A stretch of DNA of 64,000 nt, taken from assembly GCA_963723495.1 (NCBI GenBank), contig CAVRQR010000002.1, positions 186,001-250,000 on the forward strand, written 5' to 3'. The stretch is from Gp6-AA40 sp963723495. Its GTDB lineage: Bacteria > Acidobacteriota > Vicinamibacteria > Vicinamibacterales > UBA2999. The translations under genes were made by a program, and so were the position numbers. Shown here in pieces: positions 9,609 through 18,591 of this stretch (the stretch's first letter is position 1; each line of letters begins with the position of its first letter). Below the pieces are notes generated by a model, which worked only from the letters and a program-made list of their open reading frames with translations, searched no databases and was not told where the DNA came from.

Positions 9609-11069
9609 ATGGCCGCAGACAACCTCAATCTGGTCGCCGATCTCGGCATGCGCGTGCGGGAACTGACACTCCTGCACGACGTCACCCACATCCTGCAGCG
9701 CGATGATCTCGGCTCGATCTGCGACTGGCTGAGTGAGATCGCCCAGGCCATCCGGCGCTCGTGGCCGCACCCCGGCGAGTTCGACGTTCGCGCCCGGCTC
9801 GGGACATACGATGTCGCGTCCGGCTCCACGGCACTTCCCGTGAGGCACCGCGCGGAGTTCATCGTCGCCGACGGCCGCTCCGGTGCCATCGAGCTCGGCT
9901 ACGCGCAGCATGACGGCCCACCGCATCCCTCGCCACGGAGCGCACTGCTCGAAGACATCACGGAGATGTTCCGGATCGCCGTCGATCGACGGCTGGTCAT
10001 GGCGGCTCTCCGCCAAAGCGAGCAGCGCTATCGCAGCGTCGTCGAGCACCAGAGCGATCTGGTCTGCCGGTACTTACCAGATACGACGCTGACCTTCGTC
10101 AACGACGCGTACTGCCGGTTCTTTGGCCAACGGCGTGAGGAGTTGATCGGGCGGCGATTCATCGAGTTGATTCCCGAGGTCGATCGCGCTGCGGCCCTCG
10201 ACCACGTCGAGTTGCTGCTGCGAGGAGGGTCGACGAACATCAACGAGCACAGGGCGCTGCTGCCTGACGGCACCATGGGACGGCAGCAGTGGATCAATCA
10301 CGCGATCCGTAACTCGAACGGACAGGTCGAAGAGCTGCAGGGCATCGGCAGGGACATCACCGATCGCTGGCGAGCCGAGCAGACGCTGCGCGAGAAGGAC
10401 ACCAGCCTGCACGAGGCCTACGTGCGGATCCGATCGCTGGCGCATCAACTGATGCTCGCGCAGGAAGCGGAACGAACCGAGATCGCCAGAGATCTGCACG
10501 ACGACGTCAGCCAGCAACTGGCGGCGCTCGGAATTGGGTTGAGCCTGATTGAGGGGCGCGTGAGCGATGCGGAGTTCGTGCGCGAGGAAGTCATCCGACT
10601 GCGCCAGGTGGCCATCGCGCTGGCTGAGAAGGTCAGGCACGTGTCGCACGAGCTTCACCCTGGTATCCTCCAGCACTCGGGGCTGAAGTCCGCGATCGCT
10701 TCACACTGTGATGCGACCGCCAGTCAGCACGCGTTCCTGGTGCGATTCGACAGTCGCGGGACCTTCAACAACGTACCGAATGACGTGGCGCTCTGTCTCT
10801 ACCGCGCGGCGCAGCAGGCGCTGCGCAACGTCGCGATGCACGCCAATGCGACCCGGGTGAGGGTCTCGCTGGTGCGCGTTGGCAACCGGGTTGAACTGAG
10901 TATCGCCGACAACGGGCGGGGGTTCGATGCTGCCGGTGGCCGGACCGGAGGTCTCGGTCTGCTCAGCATCGAAGAACGTGTTCATCTGGTGAATGGCGAG
11001 TTCTCGGTCCGATCCCGCGTTGGTGGAGGCTCTCTCCTCCACATCTCCATACCGATGCACTGGGCCTGA
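9609..11069 (+). CDS. Soluble PAS sensor histidine kinase, NarX/HisKA_3 class
   Basis: 486 residues from ATG 9609 (MAADNLNLVADLG); the frame is open back to 9426. An N-terminal GAF-like region (about 15-130) is followed by a PAS domain (about 138-255: YRSVVEHQSDLVCRYLPD, GRDITDRWRAE). The HisKA_3 dimerisation domain has phospho-acceptor His297 in EIARDLHDDVSQQLAAL. The HATPase ends with ADNGRGFD and GGLGLLSIEERV. No membrane segment, so it senses a cytoplasmic signal. Expected to phosphorylate a NarL-type regulator; the best local candidate is at 8039-8699. Ends one base from a convergent sigma-54 activator. Confidence 0.9.
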   Translation: MAADNLNLVADLGMRVRELTLLHDVTHILQRDDLGSICDWLSEIAQAIRRSWPHPGEFDVRARLGTYDVASGSTALPVRHRAEFIVADGRSGAIELGYAQHDGPPHPSPRSALLEDITEMFRIAVDRRLVMAALRQSEQRYRSVVEHQSDLVCRYLPDTTLTFVNDAYCRFFGQRREELIGRRFIELIPEVDRAAALDHVELLLRGGSTNINEHRALLPDGTMGRQQWINHAIRNSNGQVEELQGIGRDITDRWRAEQTLREKDTSLHEAYVRIRSLAHQLMLAQEAERTEIARDLHDDVSQQLAALGIGLSLIEGRVSDAEFVREEVIRLRQVAIALAEKVRHVSHELHPGILQHSGLKSAIASHCDATASQHAFLVRFDSRGTFNNVPNDVALCLYRAAQQALRNVAMHANATRVRVSLVRVGNRVELSIADNGRGFDAAGGRTGGLGLLSIEERVHLVNGEFSVRSRVGGGSLLHISIPMHWA

Positions 11070-11070
11070 C

Positions 11071-12648
11071 TTACATACCTCGCCTGATTCCCAGCTTGCG
11101 CAGGCGGCTCCGCAGCGTGCTCGGCTTCAGTCCGAGCAGCTCGGCGGCTCCGCGACGCCCCTCGATGCGCCAGAGCGTCGTGCTCAGCATGCGCTGAATA
11201 TGATTCCGTTCGACCTCTTCGAGCGTCGTTCCCGCTGACGCCGTAGCCAGTTTGGCGGACGAGAGCGAGATGTCGTTGACGGAAATGACTCCGTCGGTCG
11301 ACAGGATGATCGCACGCTGAATGACGTTCTCGAGTTCGCGGATGTTGCCCGGCCAGTCGTACTGCTGCAGCGCTCTGGCCACCGAATCGGGGATCGGCTT
11401 CACCGGCTTGGGCATCGCCCGCGCAAACCTGTTCGCCAGGTGCTGCGCGAGCATGGGGATGTCTTCGAGCCGTTCGCGAAGAGACGGTAGCGTGATCGGG
11501 AAGACATTCAGTCGATAGTACAAGTCGTCCCGGAAGCGATTCTGCCGCACCTCTTCGGTCAGGTCGCGATTGGTTGCGGCAATCACGCGCACATCGACAT
11601 CAACCGTGCGCGTGCTGCCCAGGCGCTCGAGCTGCCCTTCCTGCAACACTCGCAACAGCTTCGGTTGCAGCTCGATCGGCAGATCACCCACCTCGTCGAG
11701 AAACAGGGTGCCGCGATGCGCGAGCTCGAAGCGACCGCCCTGGCTGGAGTGCGCGCCCGTGAACGCGCCACGCTCGCGCCCGAACAGCTCGCTCTCGACC
11801 AGCGTCGGCGGCAAGGCCGCGCAGTTGAGCGCGACGAATTTGCCAGAGGCCCGGGCGCTGCGCCGGTGGATCTCGCGTGCCACCAGTTCCTTGCCGGTGC
11901 CGGTCTCGCCAAGCAGAAGCACGGTCGCGTGAGTGGCGGCAACCTGCTCCATCCGAAACACGACGTACCGCCAGACGGCGCTTTCGCCAATGAGAGTTTC
12001 ATCGAGACCCTGTCGTTCGATTCCAGTGTCCGTCCCAGTCGACCCGTTCGCCCCGGTCGCCGGACGGCGAGCCGCTTCGGGATCCTGGATGCCGGGAGCC
12101 GGACCTGGAAGAGTGGACTGGCCTTGCTCGAGAGCACCTCGCATCGTTTCGGCCAGCGTGGTCAACGGTCTCAACGAAAGCACGTCGAGCCGGCTAATCG
12201 ATCGCTGTGAATACAGCGCGATCGCGCCACCATCGAACCGCTGCCGCCACAACGGAACGACAATCAGCGTTCGAATACCGAGTGCCCACAAATGCAGGTG
12301 ATCGTCGGAAGACAGAACGCTGCTGGTGTTGTGAGGGGGACCCGACACCAGGAGAATCTCGGACTGCCCGGTGACGCTCTGCACCCGCGGCCGAGCCAGG
12401 AACTCGGAGATCACGCGTCCGGAGGTCAGGGCACTTCCGACTGCAGCGGTCCGGGCTCGCTGTCCGGCGGGCGACACGAGGAGCGCGCCATCGAGGCCGA
12501 GCTCATCAATGAGTCGCAAGAGGACTTCTCTCAGCCGATCGTCGAGTGTATCTGGCGGGATCTGACTGAACCGCGCGCAGAGTTCCTGCGCCAGCCGTTC
12601 GACATTAGGAAGGCGGTTATCGCGTCCAGGAAACGCTGAAACTCCCAT
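11071..12648 (-). CDS. Sigma-54-dependent transcriptional activator with N-terminal GAF-like domain
   Basis: 525 residues; GGAGGGTAGGGTC precedes the ATG. N-terminal GAF-like sensor (about 40-175), linker, then the AAA+ domain: Walker A GETGTGKE (247-254), sigma-54 contact loop GAFTGA (294-299), Walker B TLFLDEVGD (315-321), an arginine-finger region and YDWPGNIRELENVIQRAI. The C-terminal Fis-type HTH ends STLRSRLRKLGIRRGM. There is no receiver domain, so it is controlled by ligand binding or a partner rather than phosphotransfer. This FhlA/NorR-like arrangement opens promoters with -24/-12 elements. Its targets are not identifiable here. All catalytic motifs are intact. Confidence 0.93.
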   Translation of the reverse strand: MGVSAFPGRDNRLPNVERLAQELCARFSQIPPDTLDDRLREVLLRLIDELGLDGALLVSPAGQRARTAAVGSALTSGRVISEFLARPRVQSVTGQSEILLVSGPPHNTSSVLSSDDHLHLWALGIRTLIVVPLWRQRFDGGAIALYSQRSISRLDVLSLRPLTTLAETMRGALEQGQSTLPGPAPGIQDPEAARRPATGANGSTGTDTGIERQGLDETLIGESAVWRYVVFRMEQVAATHATVLLLGETGTGKELVAREIHRRSARASGKFVALNCAALPPTLVESELFGRERGAFTGAHSSQGGRFELAHRGTLFLDEVGDLPIELQPKLLRVLQEGQLERLGSTRTVDVDVRVIAATNRDLTEEVRQNRFRDDLYYRLNVFPITLPSLRERLEDIPMLAQHLANRFARAMPKPVKPIPDSVARALQQYDWPGNIRELENVIQRAIILSTDGVISVNDISLSSAKLATASAGTTLEEVERNHIQRMLSTTLWRIEGRRGAAELLGLKPSTLRSRLRKLGIRRGM

Positions 12649-12824
12649 GACCCTACCCTCCCAAGTGATCGAAAGCGCCGCGGACTGCCCGATTCCCGCG
12701 CTCAGCGCTCGTGTCTGACAGTGCTGGAGTTGGAGTCTCGAACGCTAATGATTTGCGCCACTACGGGCAATTGGCCAATGGGTCTACGTAGATTTCCTGA
12801 GAGGATGGATCTTGTGACGTCCGG

Positions 12825-13460
12825 TCAGCGGGCAGTGGGCGTCAGTGCTGGCAGATGAATGTGAATGCTGGTGCCACGTTCGCTGCTTTCGATGTGGAGC
12901 CATCCCAGAAAGCTGCGAACGATCATGGCGACGCTGGTCAGGCCAAAGCCTGCGGCGCCGTCTTTCGTACTGAAGAATGGATCGAAGGCGCGAATCCGCG
13001 CATCGCCGAAGAGCCCGTGGCCGGTATCGGTCACCGTCAGGTGAACGAAGCGCCGCAGGCGCGGCGATGTGCCGACCTGCCGATCGATCGACGTCGTCTG
13101 CACCGTGAACCTGCCTCCGTTCGGCATCGCCTCGCGGCTGTTCGCCGCCAGCTTCAGGAAGACCCACTCCAGTTGCACGGCTTCAGCTTCCACGAGTGAG
13201 TCCACGGCCTCGAGTTGAAGCGTCGTCTGAATATTCCGTCCGAGGACATTGGCGAGGACGCCTTCGAGCTGCGCGACGAGATCGTTGATGTCGACCACCG
13301 ACGGCGCCGGGACGGAAAGCTCGCCGAGCGCGACCAGCTCGCGACCGATGTGAAACGCGCTGTCGATCGCGCCATCCAGTTCCATCAGCTCGCGATCGTG
13401 GGCTTCACCCGACGACAGCCGTTGTTTAAATGAATCAAGCATCGACATCAGCCTTAACAA
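12825..13460 (-). CDS. Histidine kinase-like ATPase protein without a recognisable phospho-acceptor domain
   Basis: 211 residues. The C-terminal two-thirds is a HATPase_c domain of hybrid-kinase type: N-box LKLAANSREAMPNGG, G1 VTDTGHGL, F-box FDPFFSTKDGAAGFGL. The N-terminal 70 residues align by eye with the end of a dimerisation region (VVDINDLVAQLEGVLANVLG), but no conserved 'DFNNLL' His motif is present. It is therefore a stand-alone ATPase, a truncated kinase, or a gene whose first part was lost. 176 bases downstream of the GAF activator start and same direction as the crp-like gene upstream. Confidence 0.75.
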   Translation of the reverse strand: MLRLMSMLDSFKQRLSSGEAHDRELMELDGAIDSAFHIGRELVALGELSVPAPSVVDINDLVAQLEGVLANVLGRNIQTTLQLEAVDSLVEAEAVQLEWVFLKLAANSREAMPNGGRFTVQTTSIDRQVGTSPRLRRFVHLTVTDTGHGLFGDARIRAFDPFFSTKDGAAGFGLTSVAMIVRSFLGWLHIESSERGTSIHIHLPALTPTAR

Positions 13461-13626
13461 CGCACGACGATCATTTCCCAGACGAATAGCGACCAGGGCA
13501 CTCGCACGTCCCCCTCATGGTACGCGACGCGTGGGGAACTTGGTGTTGATCTGGATCAAAACGCGTCCCACCCCGACGGCCGGGCCAGTGCCATGCGCGG
13601 GAGAAGGACTGTGCGGGGACCGCGGT

Positions 13627-14358
13627 CTACAGCTTCGATTCGAGCCGCTCGAACTGCACCGGATCGAGAATGCGCACGACGTGGCGGCCAGGGAAGCACA
13701 AGACGCCGCGGCGCTCCAGCGCGCGACTCGCACGGCTCACCGACTCGAGTGACAGTCCGAGATAACTGGCAATGTCCGAGCGGCTCATGGGCAGGTCGAT
13801 GTCTCGCGATCCACCGTGCTGCCGTTCCAGCTCACGGATGAACATCGCCAGCTTGCCGACCGCATCGCGACGACCGATAGTGATGCTCTGCCGCTGTGAC
13901 TCGCGCAGTTCGTGCGTCAGCTTGCAGAGGAACTTGAACTGCAGTTCGCCGTCGTTCTTCAGCGTCTCGATCAGCACGTTGAGGCTGAATTGATACAACG
14001 TCGCGCGTGTGATGGCCTGGGCAGTGCGAATGTAGCGGCCGTTCTCGGCGAGGCCGAAGACGTCAGCCGGGTACAGAAACGACGTCACCCAGCGCCGTCC
14101 GCTCGGCATGTCCTTGAAGGCTTTCACGACACCTTCCGCGATGATGAACACGTTCGTCGCGGGTGCCTCGTCGCGATAGATCACCGCGCGAGGCGCGACC
14201 TGGACGCGGGTCGCGATCGCCGCGAGCCGCATGCGCTGGCTGTCGGTCAGCAGCGGCGTCTCCGGTCGTATCGGAGGCAGGAATGGAACCGCCTGCAGGG
14301 CCGGCTCGCCGTCAGTGACTATTGGCGCTTTCCGGGGTCGATGCTTGTCAACTCCCAC
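13627..14358 (-). CDS. Crp/Fnr family transcriptional regulator
   Basis: 243 residues. Cyclic-nucleotide-binding-like beta-roll at about residues 38-150 (RAVIYRDEAPATNVFIIAEG...FGLAENGRYIRTAQAITRATLY), long dimerisation helix (FLCKLTHELRESQRQSITIG), then a winged HTH with LPMSRSDIASYLGLSLESVSR and SRALERRGVLCFPG. The HTH recognition helix is close to FNR's. The N-terminal cysteine cluster that binds the iron-sulphur centre in FNR is absent, so it does not sense oxygen that way. Ligand unknown. The same block contains other redox- or respiration-type regulators (NarL, FixJ), so a role in electron-acceptor control is plausible but unproven. Confidence 0.9.
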   Translation of the reverse strand: MGVDKHRPRKAPIVTDGEPALQAVPFLPPIRPETPLLTDSQRMRLAAIATRVQVAPRAVIYRDEAPATNVFIIAEGVVKAFKDMPSGRRWVTSFLYPADVFGLAENGRYIRTAQAITRATLYQFSLNVLIETLKNDGELQFKFLCKLTHELRESQRQSITIGRRDAVGKLAMFIRELERQHGGSRDIDLPMSRSDIASYLGLSLESVSRASRALERRGVLCFPGRHVVRILDPVQFERLESKL

Positions 14359-14591
14359 GGCGATCCTCCACGCGGATCGAAACGACCTGCCTCATATCCG
14401 CGGCGGCTCTCGAGGTTCTTGCCTGAAATGTCCGCTTGCGGGACTCAGCGGTACCTCCTGCCGACACTGACTCACCGTCGGTTCGACGCGGGGATATACC
14501 GTGGAGGTCACGAAAGGCCGTGGCGGCAAAGCGGCCGTCGGCCGCGCCAAGAGCGGGCGCGAGGCCGACGATCACTCAGGTCGCGCGAGAT

Positions 14592-15146
14592 CTATTTTGC
14601 GTTCTCGACGCTGGTAACGAGCGCCCGGGTATACGTGATGTCGATCTTGTCGCCGGCCTTGACGCCTTCGATGTTCTTCTTGTTCTCGATCTTTCTGGTG
14701 ACCGTACGACCGTCAGCCGTCACCACCGTGATCGATGGCACGGCCGGATCCACCGCTTTGACGGTGACCGTCGCCTTGTCCTGCACCGCAACTGTTCCTG
14801 CAGGCAGCGCGCTCTTCGCGCGATTCAGCGCCGCCTCGAAGCTGGTCCCGCTCCCCGCCTCGCCCGGCTTGAGCACCTGGAACACAATCGACTCGTAGTA
14901 GGTGATGTTCACCTTCTGCCCGACCTTGAGCTCGTTGAACCGCTGCACGGTGTCTCCCACGACGAAGGTGTCTTCGGTGCCCTTGTCGTCGCGCAACGTG
15001 ATCGTGCGCGTGGTCTGGTCGATCCCCTGAATCGTCGCGCTGACCTTCACTACATTCGCCTTCGTTATCGGTTCCTGGCTCTGCGCCAGCGCCAATCCTG
15101 CAACGCAGAAGATCGAGGCGAACATCATCATCGTCCTTGCAACCAT
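14592..15146 (-). CDS. Small exported protein with two related beta-domains
   Basis: 184 residues with a signal peptide (MVARTMMMFASIFCVAGLALA). The mature part holds two similar strand-rich units: residues about 35-90 (VSATIQGIDQTTRTITLRDD ... VGQKVNITYYE) and about 125-180 (ATVTVKAVDPAVPSITVVTA ... AGDKIDITYTRALV). Both show the pattern 'x-V-D-P-x-x-x-x-I-T-L' then 'G-D-K-I-x-I-T-Y', so the protein looks internally duplicated, OB-like. Similar periplasmic proteins are common in Acidobacteria and Proteobacteria without assigned function. The gene stands alone. Confidence 0.75.
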   Translation of the reverse strand: MVARTMMMFASIFCVAGLALAQSQEPITKANVVKVSATIQGIDQTTRTITLRDDKGTEDTFVVGDTVQRFNELKVGQKVNITYYESIVFQVLKPGEAGSGTSFEAALNRAKSALPAGTVAVQDKATVTVKAVDPAVPSITVVTADGRTVTRKIENKKNIEGVKAGDKIDITYTRALVTSVENAK

Positions 15147-15538
15147 ATCCCCCCCTTGACGGAGTACGTCTCGTTAGTCGCAGATACGCGTAGCAAATGT
15201 GAGTCCGGACTTCGAGTCAGGAAAGATTCACGCGAGTGTGTCTAAAAAACCACGATATCATGCGGCGAATCGTACGCCTTTCCGGCTCGCTGATCGGAGC
15301 GTGGCAGGCGCCGCTGGCCGAACTCGGGACTGACGGAGGAGACAAGGGTATGGACTTCGAGAAGGTTCCACCGCAATGGTAACCAGAATTCGGCAGGTAC
15401 CCACGCAATACCGTGGGCACGCGCGGGTGCCTCGGCCCTGTACTCAGCCCCGTCAAGGGTGCATTCCACGAGTGCATCGGGACCTGAAGTTGCACGCAAC
15501 CCACGCCGGAAAACCATGCGTGAAAACACGGAGGCGAT
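15147..15538. other. 392-bp divergent intergenic region
   Basis: Lies between the exported beta-protein (minus) and the receiver protein (plus). It holds a small hairpin (CCCACG-caatac-CGTGGG near 15401) but no gene I recognise. It should carry two divergent promoters. GGAGGCG precedes the receiver start. Confidence 0.45.
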
Positions 15539-15961
15539 ATGATGGCCTCTGCGCCCGACACTCAGACGGTTCGACCGCGAGTGCTTCTGGCGGATGACTA
15601 CGCCGGACTACTCACCGCGTGGCGTCGGCTGCTGGAGCCGGCGTTTGAAGTCGTCGGTTGCGTTCGCGATGGCCGTGCTTTGCTGGAGGCTGCGACTGCG
15701 CTCATTCCGGACGTGATCGTCGCCGACCTGAGCATGCCGCAGATAAACGGACTGGATGCCTGCCGCCAGATCAAGACCGCGATACCCGAAACCAAGGTCG
15801 TCCTCGTCACCGCAGGCGGCGACGAATGGGTCGCACGTGCGGCATTCGAAGCCGGAGCATCGGCGTTCGTCCTCAAGCATTCCGCCGCAGACGATCTTGT
15901 CGCCGCGATTCAGGCCGTTCTGGGGGGTGGCACCTACTGCACACCGGCGATCGAAATGTAG
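15539..15961 (+). CDS. Receiver-only response regulator, truncated NarL type
   Basis: 140 residues, receiver domain only: LLADDY acidic pocket, phospho-acceptor in VIVADLSMPQ (residue about 64), VTAGGDEW, and Lys in FVLKHSAADD. It ends right after GGGTYCTPAIEM. That is the linker point where NarL-type regulators, including the one at 8039, continue into their HTH, so this looks like a NarL regulator that lost its DNA-binding half; a functional single-domain receiver is the alternative. It lies 82 bases upstream of a HisKA_3 kinase in the same direction and is the natural phosphotransfer partner. Confidence 0.85.
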   Translation: MMASAPDTQTVRPRVLLADDYAGLLTAWRRLLEPAFEVVGCVRDGRALLEAATALIPDVIVADLSMPQINGLDACRQIKTAIPETKVVLVTAGGDEWVARAAFEAGASAFVLKHSAADDLVAAIQAVLGGGTYCTPAIEM

Positions 15962-16043
15962 GCCTCCCTGCAGATTCCCAACCCGACCATTGACGGGACC
16001 GTGGGTGGGGATCGATGATGACGCCCGCACGGCATCTTTCACG

Positions 16044-18194
16044 ATGATGGCCTCGAGATGGAGTCGCATCTTTCGACGGCTGATCGCTGTGGCAACGGTG
16101 TGTGTGTGCCTGCCAGCAGGTGTGTTCGCCCAGGAACAGTCTGACGAACAAGCGAAGCGAGTCCTCGCGCTCCACGTCGTCAGGAGGGACTCGCCATCAT
16201 TCGACGACACCTTCCGCAGCGTCCTGCTCGAGGGATTGTCGACCCGTCTCGACTACTACAGCGAGTTCATCGATCTCAACCGTATCAACGAGGAGAAATA
16301 CCAGTCAGCGCTGCGCAGTTATCTGCGCACGCGCTATGTCGATGGTGGGTTCGATCTGGTGATTGCGTCGGGACCGTCGGTCGTGGAATTCCTGTCGCGC
16401 GACCCCTCGGTCTTCGAGGGAGTCCCGATCGTCTTCACGACCAGGCAGGGTGTGCTTGCCGGGCCGCTCTCGACCGGCATCGTCTCGACCATCGACTTCA
16501 AGAACACGCTGGCGGCGGCGCTCGCCGTCCAACCCACCGCGAAGCACGTGTTCGTGATCAGCGGCGTCGGCACCTTCGACAAACTGTATGCGGACCTGTT
16601 CCGAACACAGAATGCCGAATATGCGAGCCGCGTCTCGTTCCAGGAACTCTCGGGTCTGCCCCTGCCGCAGATCCGAGAGCGCGTCCGCCACTTACCGGCG
16701 GACGCCATGATCTTCTATCTCAGCATCACCGACGACGGCGCCGGTCGAAAGATGATGCCACTCGACGCGATCACCTCGATCGCTGAAGCGGCGAACGCAC
16801 CCGTGTACAGCTGGCATGAAGACGCACTCGGTCAGGGTATCGTCGGTGGTCGATTGCACTCCTCGATCAATGACGCTCGAATGACGGCGCAGCTGGCATT
16901 GCGGGTCCTGCACGGCGAACGGCCGGAAGCGATTCCAGTGGTCAACGTCGACAGCTACACGTATCTGTTCGACTGGCGCCAGCTCCAGCGCTGGCAGATC
17001 GACGAGGGTCTCCTGCCGCCGGGAAGCATCATCCGTTACCGGGACCAGTCCTTCATCCAGCAGTACCGGGCTTACGTGGTTGGCGGCGGGCTGGTGTTCG
17101 CCGCGCAGGGGTTACTCATCGCGGGTCTCTTGATTCAGCGGCGCAGGCGGCGGCACGCAGAGGACGCACTGAGGCATTCCGAAACCCGTAACAGCGCCAT
17201 CCTGCGCGCGATCCCTGATCTCATGTTCGTGATCGACCGCGACGGCACGTATCTGGACTTTCACGTCCGCGATGAGAAGCATCTGTTCCTGTCGCCCGAC
17301 TCCTTTCTGGGTCGCAAGGTCACCGATGTGATGCCGCCAGAGCTCGCGGACATGTTCATGAAGGCGCTCGAGCGGGCGCGCACCAGTGTCGAACCGGTCG
17401 TGATTGACTACGAGCTCACCAGCGGCGAGCTGCGCCATTATGAGGCTCGACTCGTGCCCGCGGACAACGGCCGAGTCGTGAGCATCGTGCGCGACGTGAC
17501 CGAACCCAAACGTGCCATCGAGCTCAATCAAGCGCTGGCCGGGCGGATCATTGTCAGCCAGGAGCAGGAGCGGCAGCGGATCGCGCGGGAATTGCACGAC
17601 GACCTGAGTCAGAAGATGGCGCTGCTCAATCTCGAGGTCGCGCAGATTGCCGACCAGGTGCCGCTCGAGGAGCCACGGACACGCCTGGTCAAGCTGTCGA
17701 GTCAGGTCGGCGAAATCGCCAACGATCTGTCCGACCTCTCGCACAAGCTGCACCCGTCCCGCCTTCAGGCGTTGGGACTCAAAGAGTCGGTCCGTCTGCT
17801 GTGCGACGAGATCTCGGAACAAGGCAAGGTCAACGTCGTCTTCCGCTCTGCGGAAATTCCGCGATCGGTGGATCCGGGTGTCTCGCTCTGTCTCTACCGG
17901 ATCACGCAGGAGGCGCTCCACAACGTGGCCAAGCACAGTCGGGCGCCGCACGCATCGGTTGAACTGACGCGCGAAGGCAACCAACTGCTTCTGCAGATTG
18001 CGGACTCAGGCATCGGCTTCGATCCCGTTGCCGTCAATGGCGCCGGTCTCGGCCTGGTCAGCATGCGAGAACGGGTTGGATTACTCAAAGGGAATTTGGT
18101 GATCAACGCCTCGCCTGGCGCCGGGACACGCATCCGCGTGCGCGTGCCCCTGGCGCCACAACAGCACGAAGGCCAGTCGATCAGGTCGGCGTGA
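16044..18194 (+). CDS. Membrane sensor kinase with ABC-type solute-binding sensor domain, PAS and HisKA_3 core
   Basis: 716 residues from ATG 16044. Signal peptide (VATVCVCLPAGVFAQ), then a periplasmic ABC_sub_bind-like domain (about 35-330: VLALHVVRRDSPSFDDTF, DLVIASGPSVVEFL, PIVFTTRQGV, ITDDGAGRKMMP). One membrane helix lies near 343-366 (GGGLVFAAQGLLIAGLLIQ) and is followed by an Arg-rich stop. PAS domain at about 385-495. HisKA_3 has phospho-acceptor His518 (IARELHDDLSQKMALL), and the HATPase carries ADSGIGFD and GLGLVSMRERVGLL. It should bind a small molecule outside the membrane and phosphorylate a NarL-type partner. Preceded by a receiver-only gene; the arsC-like gene overlaps its stop by four bases. 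A second sensor with the same N-terminal design lies at 34475. Confidence 0.92.
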   Translation: MMASRWSRIFRRLIAVATVCVCLPAGVFAQEQSDEQAKRVLALHVVRRDSPSFDDTFRSVLLEGLSTRLDYYSEFIDLNRINEEKYQSALRSYLRTRYVDGGFDLVIASGPSVVEFLSRDPSVFEGVPIVFTTRQGVLAGPLSTGIVSTIDFKNTLAAALAVQPTAKHVFVISGVGTFDKLYADLFRTQNAEYASRVSFQELSGLPLPQIRERVRHLPADAMIFYLSITDDGAGRKMMPLDAITSIAEAANAPVYSWHEDALGQGIVGGRLHSSINDARMTAQLALRVLHGERPEAIPVVNVDSYTYLFDWRQLQRWQIDEGLLPPGSIIRYRDQSFIQQYRAYVVGGGLVFAAQGLLIAGLLIQRRRRRHAEDALRHSETRNSAILRAIPDLMFVIDRDGTYLDFHVRDEKHLFLSPDSFLGRKVTDVMPPELADMFMKALERARTSVEPVVIDYELTSGELRHYEARLVPADNGRVVSIVRDVTEPKRAIELNQALAGRIIVSQEQERQRIARELHDDLSQKMALLNLEVAQIADQVPLEEPRTRLVKLSSQVGEIANDLSDLSHKLHPSRLQALGLKESVRLLCDEISEQGKVNVVFRSAEIPRSVDPGVSLCLYRITQEALHNVAKHSRAPHASVELTREGNQLLLQIADSGIGFDPVAVNGAGLGLVSMRERVGLLKGNLVINASPGAGTRIRVRVPLAPQQHEGQSIRSA

Positions 18195-18559
18195 ATCCGC
18201 CTCTCCCAGCGATGTCGATCGTCATCTACCAGAAGCCGACCTGCACCACCTGCCGTCAGGTGCACGCCGCACTCAAGGAGAGCGGCGTGAATTTCGACAC
18301 CGTGAACTACTACGTCGAACCGATTCCCAGGCCGAAGCTGATCGAGCTCATTCGGAAAATGCGCATAGCGCCACGGGAACTGCTTCGGACGAAGGACCCG
18401 ATCTTCAAGACCCTGCGCATCGGCGAACGCGATCTCTCTGACGATGAGATCGTGGACCTGATGATGGAGCACCCCGATCTCATTCAGCGGCCAATCGTCG
18501 AAAAGGGCGCCAGAGCGATTCTGGCGCGGCCAGCGGAACGCCTGAAGGATATCCTGTAA
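18191..18559 (+). CDS. ArsC/Spx family thioredoxin-fold protein (arsenate reductase-like)
   Basis: 122 residues from a GTG that overlaps the kinase stop (GTGA), or 115 from ATG 18212, where the family fold begins (MSIVIYQKPTCTTCRQ). CxxC in CTTCRQ holds the nucleophilic cysteine. The C-terminal half matches ArsC/YffB: LLRTKDPIFKTL, LIQRPIVEKGARAIL with the conserved Arg-Pro before the strand. Grx-linked arsenate reductases and redox-sensing Spx-like proteins share this fold; RPI(V) favours the ArsC branch. No ars operon partners are nearby, so arsenate as substrate is not supported by context. Coupling to a sensor kinase is unusual. Confidence 0.85.
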   Translation: MNPPLPAMSIVIYQKPTCTTCRQVHAALKESGVNFDTVNYYVEPIPRPKLIELIRKMRIAPRELLRTKDPIFKTLRIGERDLSDDEIVDLMMEHPDLIQRPIVEKGARAILARPAERLKDIL

Positions 18560-18591
18560 CACGGCCTGACAATTGCCATTGGATTACGAGC

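Noticed and set aside
15401..15418. CCCACG-caatac-CGTGGG hairpin upstream of the receiver gene as riboswitch or attenuator
   Set aside because: Six-bp stem only, no further structure or terminator; too weak to claim.
17112..17984. 290-codon minus-strand open frame inside the sensor kinase
   Set aside because: Antisense to conserved PAS/HisKA_3 sequence; long antisense frames are expected at this GC content.
18191..18559. Arsenic-resistance locus
   Set aside because: The ArsC-fold protein stands without arsR, arsB or acr3 partners, so an arsenic role is not supported by context.
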